Shown here one piece after another: positions 47,341 to 58,510 of a stretch of DNA of 64,000 nucleotides. The stretch is from Takakia lepidozioides (lineage: Eukaryota > Streptophyta > Takakiopsida > Takakiales > Takakiaceae). The first letter of the stretch is position 1. Each line of letters opens with the position of its first letter. The translations under genes were made by a program, and so were the position numbers. The stretch is from contig CM060732.1 of NCBI GenBank assembly GCA_030704615.1, positions 40,467,053 through 40,531,052 of the forward strand, in the 5' to 3' direction. The notes beneath the pieces were generated by a model. That model did not search any database. It saw nothing but the letters and a program-made list of their open reading frames with translations, and was not told the origin of the DNA.

Positions 47341-48402
47341 TTGTGTATAGAAGTCTCGTTTTGTTGGTTGTTCAAAAATTGAGTGGGCAACCAGCTGATC
47401 ATATGTACATTGGATAGGATGCTGTTCATTTAGGCATCATCATCCTCTGAAGGGAAAAAATGTGGAAGCTGATGGAGGAGAGCTAGTTTTGCAACTGAGG
47501 CCTTGGCTTGAGTCAGCCCGTTGCATAAAGTATAGACTTGAGTAATTCTAACCGGCAGCTGAGTTGTCCCAGCATTTAGGGACCATCGATCTTAGCCTAT
47601 GTAAGAGCCATAATGGGAGGAACAATTCTCTAAGAGGACCTCTCTAAGTATGTGTATGATGTGGCAGCTGTTAAAGGGCCACTCAATGTGTTTCTCGTAT
47701 ACAAAGCATTTGTGGAACTACAGCTTGGACTTGCAAGATGTCCATGATGTTATATTCTCCTTCCTTTCTTTTGGGTTGCTTGTGGAGGGCCCCTCCCTCT
47801 TTCTTGTTTCTTTCTTTCTCTTGTTCCATAAGCTCTTTGAGCTTTCTGCTGGATGTAGTAAAATACAATCTCATTTCATTTCATTTGTTGCTGTCAGAAC
47901 AATATGAAAATGTATTATTGGAGGACCACTTTCTTGCAAAGATTCTGGTCTCTCTTCGGCTTGTCACTGGCTCCCCCTACTCAAGAGTGCAATGAGACAG
48001 ACCACATCTGCAATCTCAGTCTAATAACAACCTCTCACATGCGATGAGCAATTTTCACCCTTTTTTCCCAGTTAAAGGGCTTACAATATACGAATCAGTA
48101 AAAGGGACTCCTAGCTGTGGAAGTGCTGTTTGAGACAGTTCCAAATGCTAGAAGTTGGATTGACATAGGCCAGAGTCCTACGTAAAGCTTCATCTCTCAT
48201 GTTGATGCAAACTTCAAATACTTGAATTGCAGAGACATCAGGGTAACTATGTGAGGGGAGGATTTCCTGAAAACTTCCAACCACCAACCAAACAATGTCC
48301 CAGTAGTGTAAAGCGCATCCACTATGATACCCACGATAAAGTCTCACTCTGCGCCCTCCAACGTCCGGGGAGAACCGGCAGCCAGTTACATGCTAGCCGA
48401 CT
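47341..48402. other. 3' flank of expansin, CT-rich tail-like sequence
   Basis: No gene. Around 47790-47890 there is CT-rich sequence ending in CTCATTTCATTTCATTT with the phrase AGCTCTTTGAGCTTTCTGCT. Similar but diverged phrases occur at about 6110-6225 and in intron 1 of the intact pectin methylesterase (52015-52105). This could be the 3' tail of another non-LTR or SINE-like element. Confidence 0.3.
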
Positions 48403-48498
48403 GAATTCCAGAATTTCCGAATGAAATATGAAACCTCAGGAAATGGATCCGAATTCCAGAATTTCCGAATGAAATATGAAACCTCAGGAAATGGATCC
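48403..48498. repeat. Perfect 48-base tandem duplication
   Basis: Two identical consecutive units (48403-48450 and 48451-48498), each starting GAATTCCAGAATTTCC and ending GGAAATGGATCC. The absence of any mismatch indicates a recent duplication in a region where other repeats are diverged. Confidence 0.97.
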
Positions 48499-51140
48499 GA
48501 GGGAAAAAATGGCCGAAGTGGAAATCAACCGGGTGCCCTACTTTTAGGAAGGATATTTGCCTTTCCATTTCATTACAGACAGGAAATCTGCCTTAGTTGG
48601 CAAGGCCTGGACGGATTCCGGCCCTTCTTATATTACAAAAAATGGAAATGGCCGTCTAAGTCCACCACATGGCAGAAATCCAACGTGCCAGGCCGGGTTA
48701 CATCCAAGGAAGGGCGTTTAGGTGAAAAAATATTGAACTCAAAGAGGGCGGGCCCGCGGGCAAACCCTACTAAGTCTGGACGTTGCTCTCGCAGCCCCAC
48801 GCCTGCTTGCACTCGCTGCCTGCTATCACAGCTCACCTGTCCATGCGGGTTCAATTCTTGGCCTCCATGTGGTTTGAAGGCATTGACAGGTCCAACTTCT
48901 ATAAGGATACAATGTTCTTCACTTGTTTGAATTGCTTAAAACTGGTTGTGATTATTTATTATTATTATTATTTACTTATTGTTGTGCATTTGACTTGTGT
49001 TGTCAACCGGTTGATATTTATAAGGGCCGGATTTATAGCTGAACACAAAATAAATCATTAGGAATATTACCGGTTGTAAAGAAATTATCTCGGAAATAGA
49101 CCGGGTATAGTTACCACTAAGGGGCAGCAACCGAGTGCCCAACCCACTTAGCCGATTGCTGCTGGGAATGAGCGGCTACTGCCTGGTTCAACTGAAATTA
49201 TTTCCCGGACGCTGGCGCCCTCCATGTCTCAGGAAAGTGCGCGGAAACTGCGTCCTTGCCAATGGAAAATCGTAGATCCGTACAGAAATGTTGTGGGAAG
49301 TTCCACAACCGCAAAAACTGGATTGTCCTCATATCATAGACTTGATGATCGCTGTTGTCCTTCATCTTCTGGAATGGTTGAAGCAAAAGACCACCAACTG
49401 ACCTTGCGGAGTAGCTCCTGTGTCAACTGGTCCGTAGGCCCATGGTCTATGAAGTACCTACTCAAATATCATGCCCTTTCATCACCTTCCGCACTTACAA
49501 ACCATTGTACCCACTGATTTTCTTGGACTGGGTACTTGCCTTTTAAGTCACACTCATTTAGTCGGTGCGGAATGGGGACCGAAAATTTAGAGCAAGTCAT
49601 CTTCCATAGAGTGGGGCTTGAGTCAATCTTTCCCGCTCACACACAAACGAAGGACTACCAAAATTCCAACGGCAGCGAAAGACTGGCGCAAGTCCTCCTT
49701 AGATGTTGTGGTAACCATTATAAGGTTGGATTCTGACAAGCTCCATCCGAACTGACGACACTAAGAAGTATGTACTTGGCTTCGAGCTCAGGCATATGAG
49801 CCCGACGACAAAAATTACGACCGCCAATACGGACTCATGCAATTGTGGACTGACAAAAAGCCTGGCCCTCTGGAGATGCATTTGAACCTGGAAACTCCAT
49901 AAGACAGGGGAAAAGATTGGTGCCCAAACAATCCTTGTGGTTCACAATGAACTCTGATTTCGCAAGGTTTGATGTCCTTTTATGGGCGTTTAAGACGTTT
50001 CATTGACTGATGGAAACGCGAGCACTTATGGGACATGTGGTGACACAAAATGAGGAACCTACTCGTGTATATTGTTAAAGCTTACATGTTCATTCATTCT
50101 ACTACTCTATCAACTGGGGGAGGAGTTAGCTGGGTGAAGCAGGCAGCGAAAGGAGCGGCAAACTCAGAGAATATTTCGTCGGGTTCTCCGGTCTATGCTA
50201 TGAATCCAAGAGCATGCAAGATAATACTAAGTACACCATAGCGCTGTGTTTGTTTGTTGATTGCTTTCAACTCTTCAAAAAGTACATTGGGGCTCACCAC
50301 ACGGAAAGTGACTGCTCGCCCCTGCTGACCGTGCTCCCTTCTCAGGGATTGAGGGCATTTGCCTGTGCTGCATTGGCCGTGGGCAACAATCCCTGCACAG
50401 GCAGTGCGTTGAGAACTGCCCCTTGGGTAATAAGCAACCTTTCATCCTCTGCTAAGAATCAAACTATGTACATACAAAATTGACCTCCGTAGCAGAGGGT
50501 TGTCATGTAATAACACTCGTCCACAATAATCATGCAGCAGTTCTGCAATTGTGAAGACGGGGCCGAGTTCTCTGACAAAAGTACCCCCGAGATGTGATAC
50601 AAGCGGAAAGGGATTAAGGGAACTACCTACTGTGCTGCCTATTATGCAGCACTCTACTATTATGACATGCCACTGACGACAATTATACATCTGACAACAA
50701 ACCCTCCCTTTGATCACGGGACCCACCCCAGTAGATCGGGTAAATAGATTATATGCGCGCTATGTGTAATTTCAAAGCTCAATTATTCCTCAACAATTGC
50801 TCCCCACCAGTCCAGAGTTGTGAGACAACGACCAAGGGAGGTGATCGATAGGGATGCTCAAAGTTGCCAACGTAAATACTACACTTCGAAGTTCGGGGCA
50901 TGCGGTGGCCTCGTGCCCACGTAGGTAGCAGCGCATCACGATTACTCAAGAATCATTCCCATCACCCACATCGGGCTTCTACAATTATTTCATTGCTCTC
51001 CCACATCTCCAGCGAGAATAGTTGGGGAGAACTTTGAACTTTTACCGTCACCAACTTGGCAGTTGAAACACATGCAGGGGCGTCAGAACCGGGCCACGGA
51101 AGCTTGGGAAGGTGGGCTCGGAAGAGCTCGGTCTTGAGAT
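48499..51140. other. No gene recognised
   Basis: About 2.6 kb before the esterase promoter. Frames at 49224-49517 and 49536-49736 (plus) follow each other but show no domain. A short TTA/ATT microsatellite lies near 48955-48975. Confidence 0.35.
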
Positions 51141-51152
51141 GTGGAGTAGAAA

Positions 51153-51160
51153 TATATAAA
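51153..51160 (+). promoter_or_regulatory. Candidate TATA box of the pectin methylesterase gene
   Basis: TATATAAA lies 379 bases upstream of the start codon at 51539. If it is used, transcription would start near 51185 and the 5' leader would be about 350 bases, long but acceptable. Confidence 0.4.
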
Positions 51161-51538
51161 GCAGACTCTTCAACGACGTCCTACCTAGCACAAGATCCAC
51201 ACGTGTCATTCTGCAATCGTCCTTGGTTATAGCTGCCACTAGAGCGAGTTGCCAGACTACTAGAGTGTCGTTAGTGCATAGCACAGGGAACAGTGGAGTT
51301 CTTGTTAGTGTGTGGGAAAGAGGAGGAAGAGATGGTCGTATGTCTGTGTGTGTAGTGGGTTTAGAAGAGATAGGGAATCAGTCAGGGAGCCCAAAGAAGA
51401 AAATTGTTTGTGGGCTGAGGGCTTCAAGAGAGTGATCAAGAAGGGTGGCAGTAGATGAAGGAATAAGATCGAACTTGTTCACGGCGGCGGAGATTATGCA
51501 GATCTTGATCCTGGCTCTCTAGTTTTCACGGAGATGTA

Positions 51539-53721
51539 ATGGGTCCTCCACGACGGCGTAACGCTTGGATTCTTTTGGGATTGCTCCTTTTCGCAAATTC
51601 TTGCTCTGCCCGAGACGTACCGGCACAGGGTCTTCCTTTTGCCTTCACAAAGCCTCTACATTCTACTTATGTTGAGAACAACTTGCAACATAGTCAGCGC
51701 TATCCTACTACAGATGAATTCAAGGGGAAAAGTGGGACGGAGAGCATGTCGGCAGTTCCAGGTCACGCTCATCACCAGGCGGGAGATCGTTGGGCGGCGG
51801 ACAGAAAGTTCGGTGGGAATTATATTACTGTCTCCAAGACGGGGAACGCCAATTTCAACTCAATTCAGGCAGCTGTGGACTCCATTCCCTTTAATGGATA
51901 CAACTGGGTTGAGATTAACATTGCAGCGGGAGTTTATCAGTGAGTGCTCTCTCTCTCTCTCGCTCTTGGCCCCCCCCCCCAAGTGCCTGTGCTTGTTATT
52001 CGTTTTAGTCCTATATGCTCTTTGGGCTTCTGGTAGATGTTATAAGTTGCTGTCTTTCCTTTCCCATTAGCTCTCTGAGCTCTTTCTTTCGATTCCTGTC
52101 CTTTCATTTGTCGCTGTCCCGTGGAATCCTCTTCTTCTTCTCCTCCTTCCTTTCTTTCCATCGGCAGTGATTGCTCTGCGTTTGTGATATAATTGGTGCG
52201 GTAAAGGGTGACAAGCTTTGCATTGGAACTGATTGGGAATCTTGTCTGGGCCCGGGGACCTGCAGTGAGAAAGTGACGATTCCATACAACAAGCCATTTG
52301 TCTCTCTTCAGGGGGCCGGTTACACAGCAACCATGATCACATGGGACGAGACGGCCAGTCAGGGAGGAACTGCAAACAGTGCTACAATCACCGTGTGGGC
52401 GCCCAATTTTATTGCAAGAGGCATTGGCTTTCAGGTAGACAAAGAAAGAAAGAAGGAATGTACTGTACAATTCGGTATGCAGAATATTTGGTCTTCAAGC
52501 ATTTCGTGTATTGCCTTCAGATGTCAGAGTGCATGTAGTAAACCTTGCATCTGTGAGGGCAAAGCGTGCTGATTTGGTTTGCGCACAACCGGGAGAGATT
52601 GACCAATTTGTTCCAAAACTGCAGAACTCAGCGCCACCAGCTCAACCGGGGGCAGTAAATGGACAGGCAGTGGCAGTACTGCTAGCAGCGGACAGGGCTG
52701 CCTTCTATGGGTGTGGCTTCTATGGAGGTCAGGACACATTGTTTGATTATGCAGGGCGTCACTACTTCAAAAATTGCTACCTTGAAGGAACTATCGACTT
52801 CATTTTTGGTGATGCGCAGTCAGTGTTCCAAGTAAGCCAGTATCTCTGTCTGAAATAAAGCTTGAGCAAGATTTTCGAAAGTAGGGTTGCAGCCAACCAT
52901 TTTGACTAGCAGCTCTCAAATGGGGGGTCTTCCGTAGTGATCTGCGTGGAGCTTTTCTTGAGGAAAAATGATTCGTAAGTGGTTGGTTTGAAGGCATCCG
53001 TAATCTCCACAGTCCTACCTTAATCTGACCTAGTTTCGGGACTCCAGTAGTTTGAAAAGCTAATCCAGATGGGCTGTCTGTTGCGCAGAACTGCGAGTTG
53101 CATGCCATTGCGCAGGAGTCCTACATTTCAGGATCTCTAACGGCACAGAAGCGGTCAAGCCCGAATGAGAACACAGGGTTTGTGTTTATCAACTGTGTGA
53201 TCAGTGGCACCGGTCAAGTGTACCTGGGGCGCGCCTGGGGGCCGTATTCGCGAACAATCTACATGTATACTTACATGAACGACATCATCATTCCTGCCGG
53301 TTGGCAAGATTGGGGTAGCTCACAAAGAGAAGGGTACCCAGTCTTTACTCCAGCCATCTTGCTTACAATGGACATCAGAAGTAGAGATATACAAGTCCAT
53401 CTTGGAAAACCCTCTAGTGCATGGCGAGTTTTTGTTGACTGTCAGATTGTTACACAACTCCACTGGATGATGTGCAAATGCTCTCTCAAAATGCTCTCTC
53501 AAATCTGATGCTTATGCGCACTTTACTTCCGTGGAAATTGCTCCATCTAAAAGATGTGTTTACGATGCAGGACTGTAGACTATGGACAATACAAATGTAC
53601 AGGGCCAGGATCGAATCAGGCTCAGCGTGTGCCATGGTCCCACGAACTAAGCGACGCAGAGGCTCAACAGTATTTGCAGCTTAGCTGGATCGACGGACAA
53701 TCTTGGCTTCAACAAACTTGA
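51539..53721 (+). CDS. Pectin methylesterase (pectinesterase), five exons
   Basis: Exons 51539-51939, 52266-52434, 52625-52831, 53089-53333 and 53571-53721 close in phase and give 390 residues. The enzyme removes methyl esters from homogalacturonan in the cell wall (carbohydrate esterase family 8). A basic N-terminus followed by a hydrophobic stretch ([13 protein letters not shown]) is a signal peptide. About 90 residues without a PMEI inhibitor domain come next, so this is the short, pro-domain-less type. The catalytic domain has [20 protein letters not shown] near 98, [27 protein letters not shown] near 223, [13 protein letters not shown] near 246 (catalytic Asp) and [13 protein letters not shown] near 303 (catalytic Arg), ending in [12 protein letters not shown]. 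All family residues I know are present, so it should be active. An inactive relative with the same exon layout lies at 32450-34826. Intron 1 contains long CT and C runs. Confidence 0.95.
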
Positions 53722-54765
53722 TTGACAACTTCCCCTTCAGAAATTTGCGAGCTTGATCCGCTTATCCTATGCTTTTGCATAATTCTTCTACCTCATGCAT
53801 GGTTATGTAGAAACGCCATTGTATATTCCTGAGAATGCCCAAAACGTTCTCAGGGTGTAACGCAAGCATTCGATCCCTTTTGTTCGCAAGAGCAGAATTA
53901 GGGTTGCTGTACGATAGAAAAGGCCGAGCAGTGATTTTCTGCCGCCTCTCAAGCATTTGACCAATTTGTATCCAGATAGATTCTGGAAGAAAAAAAACCT
54001 CTGCAATAAAGAGAAATTCAACACCTTCATTCCCTCCACTGACCTAGCCTCGCCATGGTCTCTATGGCAGCCTTCTTTTATTTGGGTCTAGCTGCAAGAT
54101 TCATCGCATATACTTCTTTTCCTACTTGTTTCAAGCCTAATCGCTTTGTCTATGAATAAGGTTTTCGTTCTCATCTCAAATCATTCCAACTCTATTGTTC
54201 AGATGTACTTAGATGTTGTGAATTCGTCCCACAAAACCAACACTCTTTCGCCTGCCACCGTCATGGCAGTCTAACTCGGCAATTTCGGATCTACAAGTCC
54301 TCTTCTCCATAGATGGGTCCATGTGATTTGCATCATACTTATGTCCTTCAGATTTCGAAAGTGAGGATGACGGAAGGTAATCAGATCTGTAGAAAGCATC
54401 ATCGCAACACACGCGGTTTGCGCGCAAGCACAAAGCTTCCAACCACCCATCCTTCAGAGCACCTCAGGTGTGCAGAGCATTGAATGCAGGGTGTGGAATC
54501 ATTCCCAAACCTCCACGACAGCAATCGTGAGCAACCAACGGGCAGACAGCACCGTGATCGTGAGGCAGCCGCGCGGGAAGACCAAGTCTGCCCGCCAAAT
54601 TCGAAAGCAAGCCGTTATGACTGCACCAACGTGAGGCACCATCAACCACCTTCACTGCCTCGCCTTACTTACTATTATTACCACCCAAACCCCTGGATGA
54701 CGCCCACCATCCACCTCACACCCCCGACATTCATCCGTCTCTCCAAGCCAATAAGTGGGGGCCGT

Positions 54766-54910
54766 TAGGCGCCGGGAAGCGGGCGCCGCTTTAAGATGGA
54801 TCGTGCGGCGCACGGTTTAACACAGCGGCTGACTCGCCGCGCGCCGCGCGCGGCGTTCAAGCGACAGGCAGTGAATAGCCGCGAGGGACTCGGGAGGGTC
54901 GCCGCTCTTT
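54766..54910. repeat. GC-rich block with 14-base palindrome
   Basis: A sharply GC-rich patch in AT-richer surroundings. It contains the perfect palindrome CGCCGCGCGCGGCG at 54842-54855 and repeated GGCGCCG/GGCGC words on either side, which could fold into a strong hairpin. Its role is unknown. Confidence 0.5.
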
Positions 54911-55500
54911 ATAGTTGTGGGAACCACGAGCCCATCCAAACGATATGGGATAATTGAATAGGCCGGGCGCGCATTACGTGGGTGTATTTGTGTCGTTGTA
55001 CATGTGTCGTAGTGCTCCTAATCATTGCCTTAATGCTGCTGTTATTTGTGCCCGGAGGAGTGAATCGTCCACGTGGGGCGCTTGGATTCGATCCATAAAT
55101 GGTCACTGTTGCTTTTACACTCTTCTCGCATTTCAATGGATGCTTTTCCGCTTACCTTATGGCTATATACATATAGACTTCTAATATTATCAGTTGTTTC
55201 AGCCGAATTCATAAACAAGAAATACGCACAACTTGGTATCATTATACCATTACTATTGTTGCCAGCATTTTTTTAATTATTAATCATATTTCATTAAATA
55301 ATATTAAATTAAAAAATAAAATTAAGCCCACGGAATATTACGTTCCTCTTAACTACCTGATTCATTACTTAACGGAGGGTGACACCGTGTTACTAACGGG
55401 CAAGGTAATGAGGGAGGATGAATGTGGGTGGATGGTTGGAAAATGTAGAGCGGCGGACAAGGTGCACAAAAACCGTTGGTGGTCTGAGGCGAGGGACAAT

Positions 55501-55550
55501 GTCGGGACAAGGTCGGGACATAGTCGGGACAGAGGGACGGAGGGACAGAG
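55501..55550. repeat. 11-base tandem array
   Basis: GTCGGGACAAG, GTCGGGACATA and GTCGGGACAGA follow each other and pass into GGGACGGA and GGGACAGA units. Confidence 0.8.
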
Positions 55551-57362
55551 GGGGCTTGGTAGGCCATGTGGGTGCGTGAGTGGGCGTGGCGTCAGAGAAT
55601 GGAGGAGCTGGTGGGTGGGACACCAGGCTCTGCCGTCCATGTGCGCGACACGCTTGCCTCGGCTGGGGGCTGACAAGGATTCCACCATCGCCATGTTACT
55701 GTTCTGACTGATGAATGAGCCATGGTTCTGGGCCCGCAAGTCTTATCGACAGAGCTCCAAAAAGGGCAGAATCTGAGGGCTGGCTGTCTGGCTGGGGTCG
55801 ATGATGTTCTGTGGTTTTTTTCTCAGAGTAAGCCTATCCAATGCCTCTGGAAATGAGCTTTTAGAAAAGGCTCAAAAGAGTCTGCGGAATGGTGTTTTGG
55901 AGGGGTTAGATGACTATGTAGTTTGGTATGTGTGAGTGAGAAATTCGGAGAACAGTCTATGTCAAGTTCACTATTCAGAAATTGACTGAGAGCGACATAC
56001 TCAAATCCGCATAGCTTTATAAAAAGGGCCCAAGTGGACTGGTAGGAAGGCTTACAAGGAGTCTGCGGTATGACCTGTCCAGGTTGTTCCTCTGCTGGGG
56101 GCTGCAGATGCACAGGCCCAAGCTTTAACCGCGGTTTCAGTCATTCCCTCAGAAACAGTCCAGTGAGAAGACTGGTTCTGTGGTTGGGGCAGATCATGCC
56201 CTGCAAGTTGTCTCAAGGTGGGTGTTATTACGTTTAAAGCCAGGGTATCAAATGCAAATGCTAACTTGCGGCCCCGCTTCCTTAGGGCTAAAAACGCCCA
56301 GAAATATGATGGTTATGTGCGGTTGTCAGTGGTGCTTTGACTAAAGAATTCATGCCTGTGAGCCCCACAGACTGAGCAAGTTCAAAATCGTAAGCAGATC
56401 TGGCTATTATAGTACTGTAGCGCGAGGATAATTTGACAGTGTGGCAGAATACCCGGAATTTGACCTGACTTGTTACTGCTGGCAGCCTGTTGAAGACCCA
56501 AGCATCACCTAACATTTGAGTATTATTACTCATGGCATGGTACGCAGTGCTTTTGTCGCCATTATCCAAAATGTGAAGACTGGAGCCAGCCAAACTCAAA
56601 CCGAAAAACATAAAGAGGATTTATGGCCAGGGTACCTTTGTGTGTTTCCTCTGCCGATGTCGCACTGCGCAGAGGGATTAGGTACTACCAACTCAACATC
56701 GGGAGGCGCTGATCTCCCAATTGCAACCCTGAATCTCACATAAACTGACTAATTCTTTCCAGAAATAGAGTACTCACTTACTCAACTCGCATCCCAGAAT
56801 GTGTTCGAAGAATACAGATCATGGATGCCGTCAGCTCTCGGGATCTGCAGCGGGGAGCAGCACGTTCAATCCCTGAGCATGCTCTCAATCATCCCTGGCA
56901 CCATTCACAGCCACCAAACCCTCGTCGACAATCTTCTCGCACGCCCTAAATGCTCCAACGCATACCCTCATCTTCTCTCATAATGTTTTGCGATGCCGTC
57001 GGTGCCCCATCTCCGTCCGTGCCGACGGGATACACGACTCAGCTCCAGTTACAGTTCTCATCCACTATCCCTCTTCTCAACTCATGGATGAATTATTTCA
57101 TCCTTATTTAGACAAATAAGGAAAATAAATAAATAGTCTTCTTTCGCTACAGAGCTCATAAATAATGTCTTAAATATAGTAGCGGGCGCCCAGGCGGGCC
57201 GTGGTCATCAGGCTGCGGTCACCGCGCAGTGGACGGAAACTGTCAGGCGGCTTGTCCGGCGGTGACAGGGTCCTCCCATCCGCTTCAACAGATGAATAGA
57301 TCATGTTTAAATTTCATCCATTGTAAATGTGGATGAATGAAATTAAAAATAGACATATAATG

Positions 57363-57829
57363 TACCGTAGTGGGATAGCCGGTTAGGCAGAAAATAATTC
57401 GAAAATAAAGTGCCTAATCAAAATAAACTATTTTTGAAAAGAGTGCCTAATTTAAAAAACTTATCTTCAAAGAGTGCCTAATTTGCTCAAACATTCTCTA
57501 ATAAAAGTGCCTAATATGGTATAAAAACTTGAATTTAAATTAGAAAAAAATGAAATAGAAAACAAATTTCCACTTTAGAATGATATTCATTTAAAACGTC
57601 ATCCATGCAACTCAATTTTCAATTTTCATCAGTGGCAGCAGCTGTTTTAAAAAGAAAACAAAAAACAAATTCAATATTATTTAATTTTTAGTTTTGTGTT
57701 TTAATTTTGTGATCATTATTTTTAATTGCCTAATCTGAAAAAATTACACATCCAAGTGGCTAACTGCCAAATGGCCCCAAAAATAATTATTAGGCAGGGA
57801 AGTGCCTAACCGGCTATCCCACTACGGTA
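57363..57829. mobile_element. MITE, family 2, perfect terminal inverted repeats
   Basis: The two ends are perfect inverted repeats over 25 bases, 27 with the flanking TA: the left starts TACCGTAGTGGGATAGCCGG and continues TTAGGCA; the right ends ACCGGCTATCCCACTACGGTA. TA on both sides fits a TA target-site duplication, giving a 463-base element. The interior is AT-rich and non-coding. The left half contains GTGCCTAAT four times, at 57410, 57443, 57474 and 57507, at intervals of 33, 31 and 33 bases. The inner end of each terminal repeat holds the same word in reverse (TTAGGCA). Such subterminal arrays usually bind the transposase. No transposase gene is present in the window. Confidence 0.93.
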
Positions 57830-58510
57830 GCCGGTATAGCCAGAATATTACAATAATGCATAAATAGTTATTGCGCATTAGTTATTTATGTTGCAATAGT
57901 CAACCGTCATCAACGCCGAGGCATGTTTCATCCTTTTCGGACGAATATCGTCAGGTTAAAGGCGAAGAAGACAGATGTCGTTCATTCGGGGGTGGTTTCA
58001 TCCGCGGAAATAATGGAGAGAAGATGGGAGCACGTGAGCATTAACAAGTGATTAACGGAAATTAAGCGGGGATTAATGACGAGCGGTTTGCGGTTCGAAT
58101 CCGAGTGGTTGGAATCTGGCGGTGAAGATGAGAGGCAAAGAAAGGAGGGCAGCAGCCATGATGGTGGCTGTCAGAGAGACAGTGGGAGCAGTGGGGGAGA
58201 GGAAGACGGGGCTTCAAGCTTGAAGCTTGAAGCTGCAAGCTTGTTGCAGCTTGCCTGCAGGATTATAAGAGCCTGAGCTGGAGCAGTACATTGCAGCTCC
58301 GGAGTTCAAGCAAGCGGGTTGAGAGCTTCAGTTGGAGTGTATGTAGTGAGTCTGGTAGCAAGCTCGCAGTTGTGCATCGTTTCTCTGCAGTGGCCAGTCT
58401 GGTGGAGTCCGACATTGTGTTGTAGTTGTTGATATACATGTCCTTTCACATTTAGTAGCTGGAAGCTGCCTGTGTCCAGGTTTCTGCAGAGGTTCTGGGG
58501 TCTTGGAGTC
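57830..58510. promoter_or_regulatory. Upstream region of pectate lyase
   Basis: Presumed promoter and leader of the lyase. At 58214-58255 a short repeat of GCTTGAAGCTT and GCAAGCTTG words forms overlapping inverted repeats. No clear TATA box is seen. The MITE ends 681 bases upstream of the start codon and may supply regulatory sequence. Confidence 0.35.

Larger units (their letters stand above)
53722..57362. other. No gene recognised
   Basis: About 3.6 kb between the esterase and a MITE. It includes a GC-rich block (54766-54910) and a short tandem array (55501-55550), listed separately. Minus-strand frames at 55365-55739 and 56113-55823 are open but show no domain. GC-rich patches with repeated GATGAA/TTCATC words occur near 57075-57340 and again near 57930-58010 and 61900-62030. 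Confidence 0.35.

Noticed and set aside
48781-51140. Possible decayed gene in 49.2-50.5 kb suggested by consecutive plus-strand frames
   Set aside because: Translations give no recognisable motif and no consistent splice phases.
6110-52105. Possible third retroposon tail shared by 6110-6225, 47800-47890 and 52015-52105
   Set aside because: The shared phrases (CTCTTTGAGCTTTCTG-like, TTTCATTTCATTT) are short and CT/T-rich, so similarity by composition cannot be separated from homology without an alignment.
51937-52470. 177-codon minus-strand frame
   Set aside because: It lies antisense over intron 1 and exon 2 of the pectin methylesterase and shows only Arg/Glu-rich sequence from CT-rich intron DNA.
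58081-58110. GGTTCGAATCC, a tRNA T-loop-like word at about 58090
   Set aside because: The flanking bases cannot form the T stem and no anticodon or D arm is present upstream.
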